Part shown: positions 62,720 to 64,000 of the stretch, in pieces | Layout: every line of letters begins with the position of its first letter | Position numbering within the stretch: position 1 is the stretch's first letter | Assembly: GCF_002975275.1 (NCBI RefSeq) | Contig: NZ_PCOQ01000003.1 | Location: 62,001-126,000 of the forward strand | Reading direction: 5' to 3' | From: Achromobacter sp. MYb9 | GTDB taxonomy: Bacteria; Pseudomonadota; Gammaproteobacteria; Burkholderiales; Burkholderiaceae_B | DNA: 64,000 nt | The notes under the pieces: model-generated | Told to the model about the DNA's origin: nothing | The model's input: the letters and a program-made list of their open reading frames with translations, nothing else | The model's database searches: none | Position numbers and translations under genes: made by a program

Positions 62720-63865
62720 TCACTGTCGTTTGTTGGTCACTTTGATCAGCCCGTCGCGGGTGAAGCGCTTGACCCGAGCCTCGTCCAGTTCGATACCCAG
62801 GCCGGGGCCGGCGGGCACGGTCAGTTCAAAGTCGCTGTAGTCCAGCGGCTGCGTCAGGATTTCTTCGGTGATGAGCAAGGGGCCGAACAGTTCCGTGCCC
62901 CATTGCAGTTGGGCAAAGCTGGCGAACAGATGCGCCGCCGCGATGGTGCTGACCGCGCCTTCCAGCATCGTGCCGCCGTACAGCTCAATGCCCGCGGCAT
63001 CGGCAATCGCGGCCACACGCTGGGCGGCGAACAGGCCGCCGTTTTGTTCGATCTTGATGGCGAACACGTCGGCACCGTGCTCGCGGGCAATGCCGAAAGC
63101 ACTTTCAGGGCCTTGCACCACTTCGTCGGCCATCAGCGCAATGGGAAAGCGTCGCATCAGTCGCGCCAGCGACACCGCGCTGGCCACGGGCTGCTCGACC
63201 AGTTCACAGCCCACCTGCGCCAATGCGGGAATGGCCCAGGAGGCTTGCGCCTCGCTCCAGGCCATGTTGACGTCCACTCGCACCGACGCCCGGTCGCCCA
63301 GCGCGCTCTTGATATCGGCCACATGCTGGATATCGACCTTGGGGTCCCTGCTGCCGATCTTCAGTTTGAAAATGCGATGACGCCGCGTATCCAGCATCTG
63401 TTCCGCCTCGGCGATGTCGCGCGCGGTATCGCCCGAGGCCAGTGCCCATGCCACCGGCAGCCGATCACGGCGCCGTCCGCCCAGCAGTTCGCTGACGGGC
63501 ACGCCCAAACGCTTGCCGTGCGCGTCCAGCAACGCAGTTTCCAGCGCGCTCTTGGCAAAGTGGTTCACTTTGACGAGCTTGCCCAGGTGCGCCATCAGGG
63601 CCTGGGTGCGGGTGGCGTCCTGGCCGATCATCGCGGGCGCGAAGTAGGCGTCGATGGCCAGCTTCATCGCCTCGGGGCTTTCAGGCCCGTACGCCATGCC
63701 GGCAATGGTGGTGCCTTCGCCGATACCCACGACCCCATCGCTGCACACCACCCGGACAAGCATCAACGTCTGCCCATACATCGTGGCGACGGATAGTTTG
63801 TGCGGCCGAATGGTCGGAAGATCGATGAGAGACGTTTCGATGCGTTCGATAGTTGCTGCGGGCAT
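62720..63865 (-). CDS. catB: Muconate cycloisomerase
   Basis: 381 residues from ATG 63865 (GTG 63874 also possible). Enolase-superfamily cycloisomerase: Lys167-x-Lys169 in IFKLKIGSRDP, metal ligands Asp198 (RVDVNMAW), Glu224 (ELVEQPV) and Asp247 (LMADEVV), and the acid-base Lys in FAIKIEQNGG. The N-terminus SLIDLPTIRPHKLSVATMYG is typical of CatB. It converts cis,cis-muconate to muconolactone. It is first of the minus-strand operon catB-catA-transporter-benD, with a LysR-type palindrome about 90 bp upstream. Confidence 0.94.
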   Translation of the reverse strand: MPAATIERIETSLIDLPTIRPHKLSVATMYGQTLMLVRVVCSDGVVGIGEGTTIAGMAYGPESPEAMKLAIDAYFAPAMIGQDATRTQALMAHLGKLVKVNHFAKSALETALLDAHGKRLGVPVSELLGGRRRDRLPVAWALASGDTARDIAEAEQMLDTRRHRIFKLKIGSRDPKVDIQHVADIKSALGDRASVRVDVNMAWSEAQASWAIPALAQVGCELVEQPVASAVSLARLMRRFPIALMADEVVQGPESAFGIAREHGADVFAIKIEQNGGLFAAQRVAAIADAAGIELYGGTMLEGAVSTIAAAHLFASFAQLQWGTELFGPLLITEEILTQPLDYSDFELTVPAGPGLGIELDEARVKRFTRDGLIKVTNKRQ

Positions 63866-63951
63866 GTTGGGCACAAAAAGGATAAGGGTCGGGATGTGGA
63901 TTTATAGGTCCCGCCCGCTTTTTGCGTCCAATACTTTAGGAGTCCAAATTG

Positions 63952-63966
63952 ATACCTTGTAGGTAT
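63952..63966. promoter_or_regulatory. LysR-type palindrome upstream of catB, candidate CatR site
   Basis: ATACCT-TGT-AGGTAT is a perfect 6-bp inverted repeat containing T-N11-A, the LysR-type box. It lies 87 bp upstream of the catB ATG, where CatR-type activators bind. The divergent regulator gene would lie beyond the window. Confidence 0.6.
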
Positions 63967-64000
63967 ATATCGTGGATTACGCCCCGTTGAAGGTCATCGC

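Noticed and set aside
63972-64000. Possible start of a divergent gene (GTG GAT TAC GCC ...) at the right edge
   Set aside because: Only 29 bases are visible, without a ribosome site or a recognisable N-terminal pattern, so a gene cannot be supported.

Overview
The window looks like the chromosome of a GC-rich betaproteobacterium of the Alcaligenaceae, most likely Achromobacter or a close Bordetella relative. The reasons are five periplasmic Bug-type (tripartite tricarboxylate) binding proteins with no TctAB membrane partners nearby, frequent IclR/LysR/Bug groupings, aromatic catabolism genes and tightly overlapping operons. No rRNA, tRNA, CRISPR array or insertion sequence was recognised.

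Layout. (1) 1-8.2 kb is a patchwork of short unrelated genes, part of it visibly less GC-rich: a hypothetical, a LysR/MFS pair, a truncated luciferase-like oxidoreductase, a GNAT acetyltransferase, a flavin monooxygenase with its LysR, a 3'-truncated ADP-ribosylglycohydrolase and a TetR regulator. (2) 8.3-17.8 kb is a seven-gene ferric-siderophore uptake operon behind a Fur-box-like site. It holds two ABC half-transporters of the YbtPQ/IrtAB type, a complete FecCD-type importer and a TonB-dependent receptor, with no siderophore biosynthesis genes. (3) 17.9-28.0 kb holds a giant glycine-rich autotransporter (about 2350 residues, minus strand) divergent from a NarL-type response regulator and a membrane histidine kinase. 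(4) 27.9-38.9 kb holds a TonB-receptor scrap, a GAF protein and CocE-like hydrolase pair with a LysR, three Bug proteins, RraA-like and D-2-hydroxyacid dehydrogenase genes with an IclR, and a groEL 3' fragment.

(5) 38.9-59.4 kb is the most interesting part: a large catabolic cluster built as two divergent operons plus a third downstream. The minus-strand operon is aldehyde dehydrogenase, hydroxyisobutyrate-dehydrogenase-like enzyme and IclR regulator. The plus-strand operon is two Bug proteins, a three-gene biotin-dependent acyl-CoA carboxylase, a fused enoyl-CoA hydratase/3-hydroxyacyl-CoA dehydrogenase, a DUF35 protein with a thiolase-like partner, and a two-subunit CoA-transferase. The third operon is an SCP2-like protein, an alpha/beta hydrolase, a full Liv-type ABC importer and a metallo-hydrolase. 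The promoters at about 42.2 and 52.8 kb both carry the 19-bp element CGTTC-N9-GAACG placed just downstream of a TTGACA/-10 pair, so the whole 20 kb appears to be one regulon, probably controlled by the embedded IclR protein. I infer a CoA-dependent route for an unidentified organic acid.

(6) 59.5-63.9 kb is a minus-strand catechol operon: catB, catA, an aromatic-acid MFS transporter and a benD-like diol dehydrogenase, without benABC or catC in view.

Recurring theme: at least five gene fragments (luciferase-like, ADP-ribosylglycohydrolase, TonB receptor, groEL, probably a Bug gene) mark deletion or recombination joints, so the accessory parts of the window have been rebuilt repeatedly.
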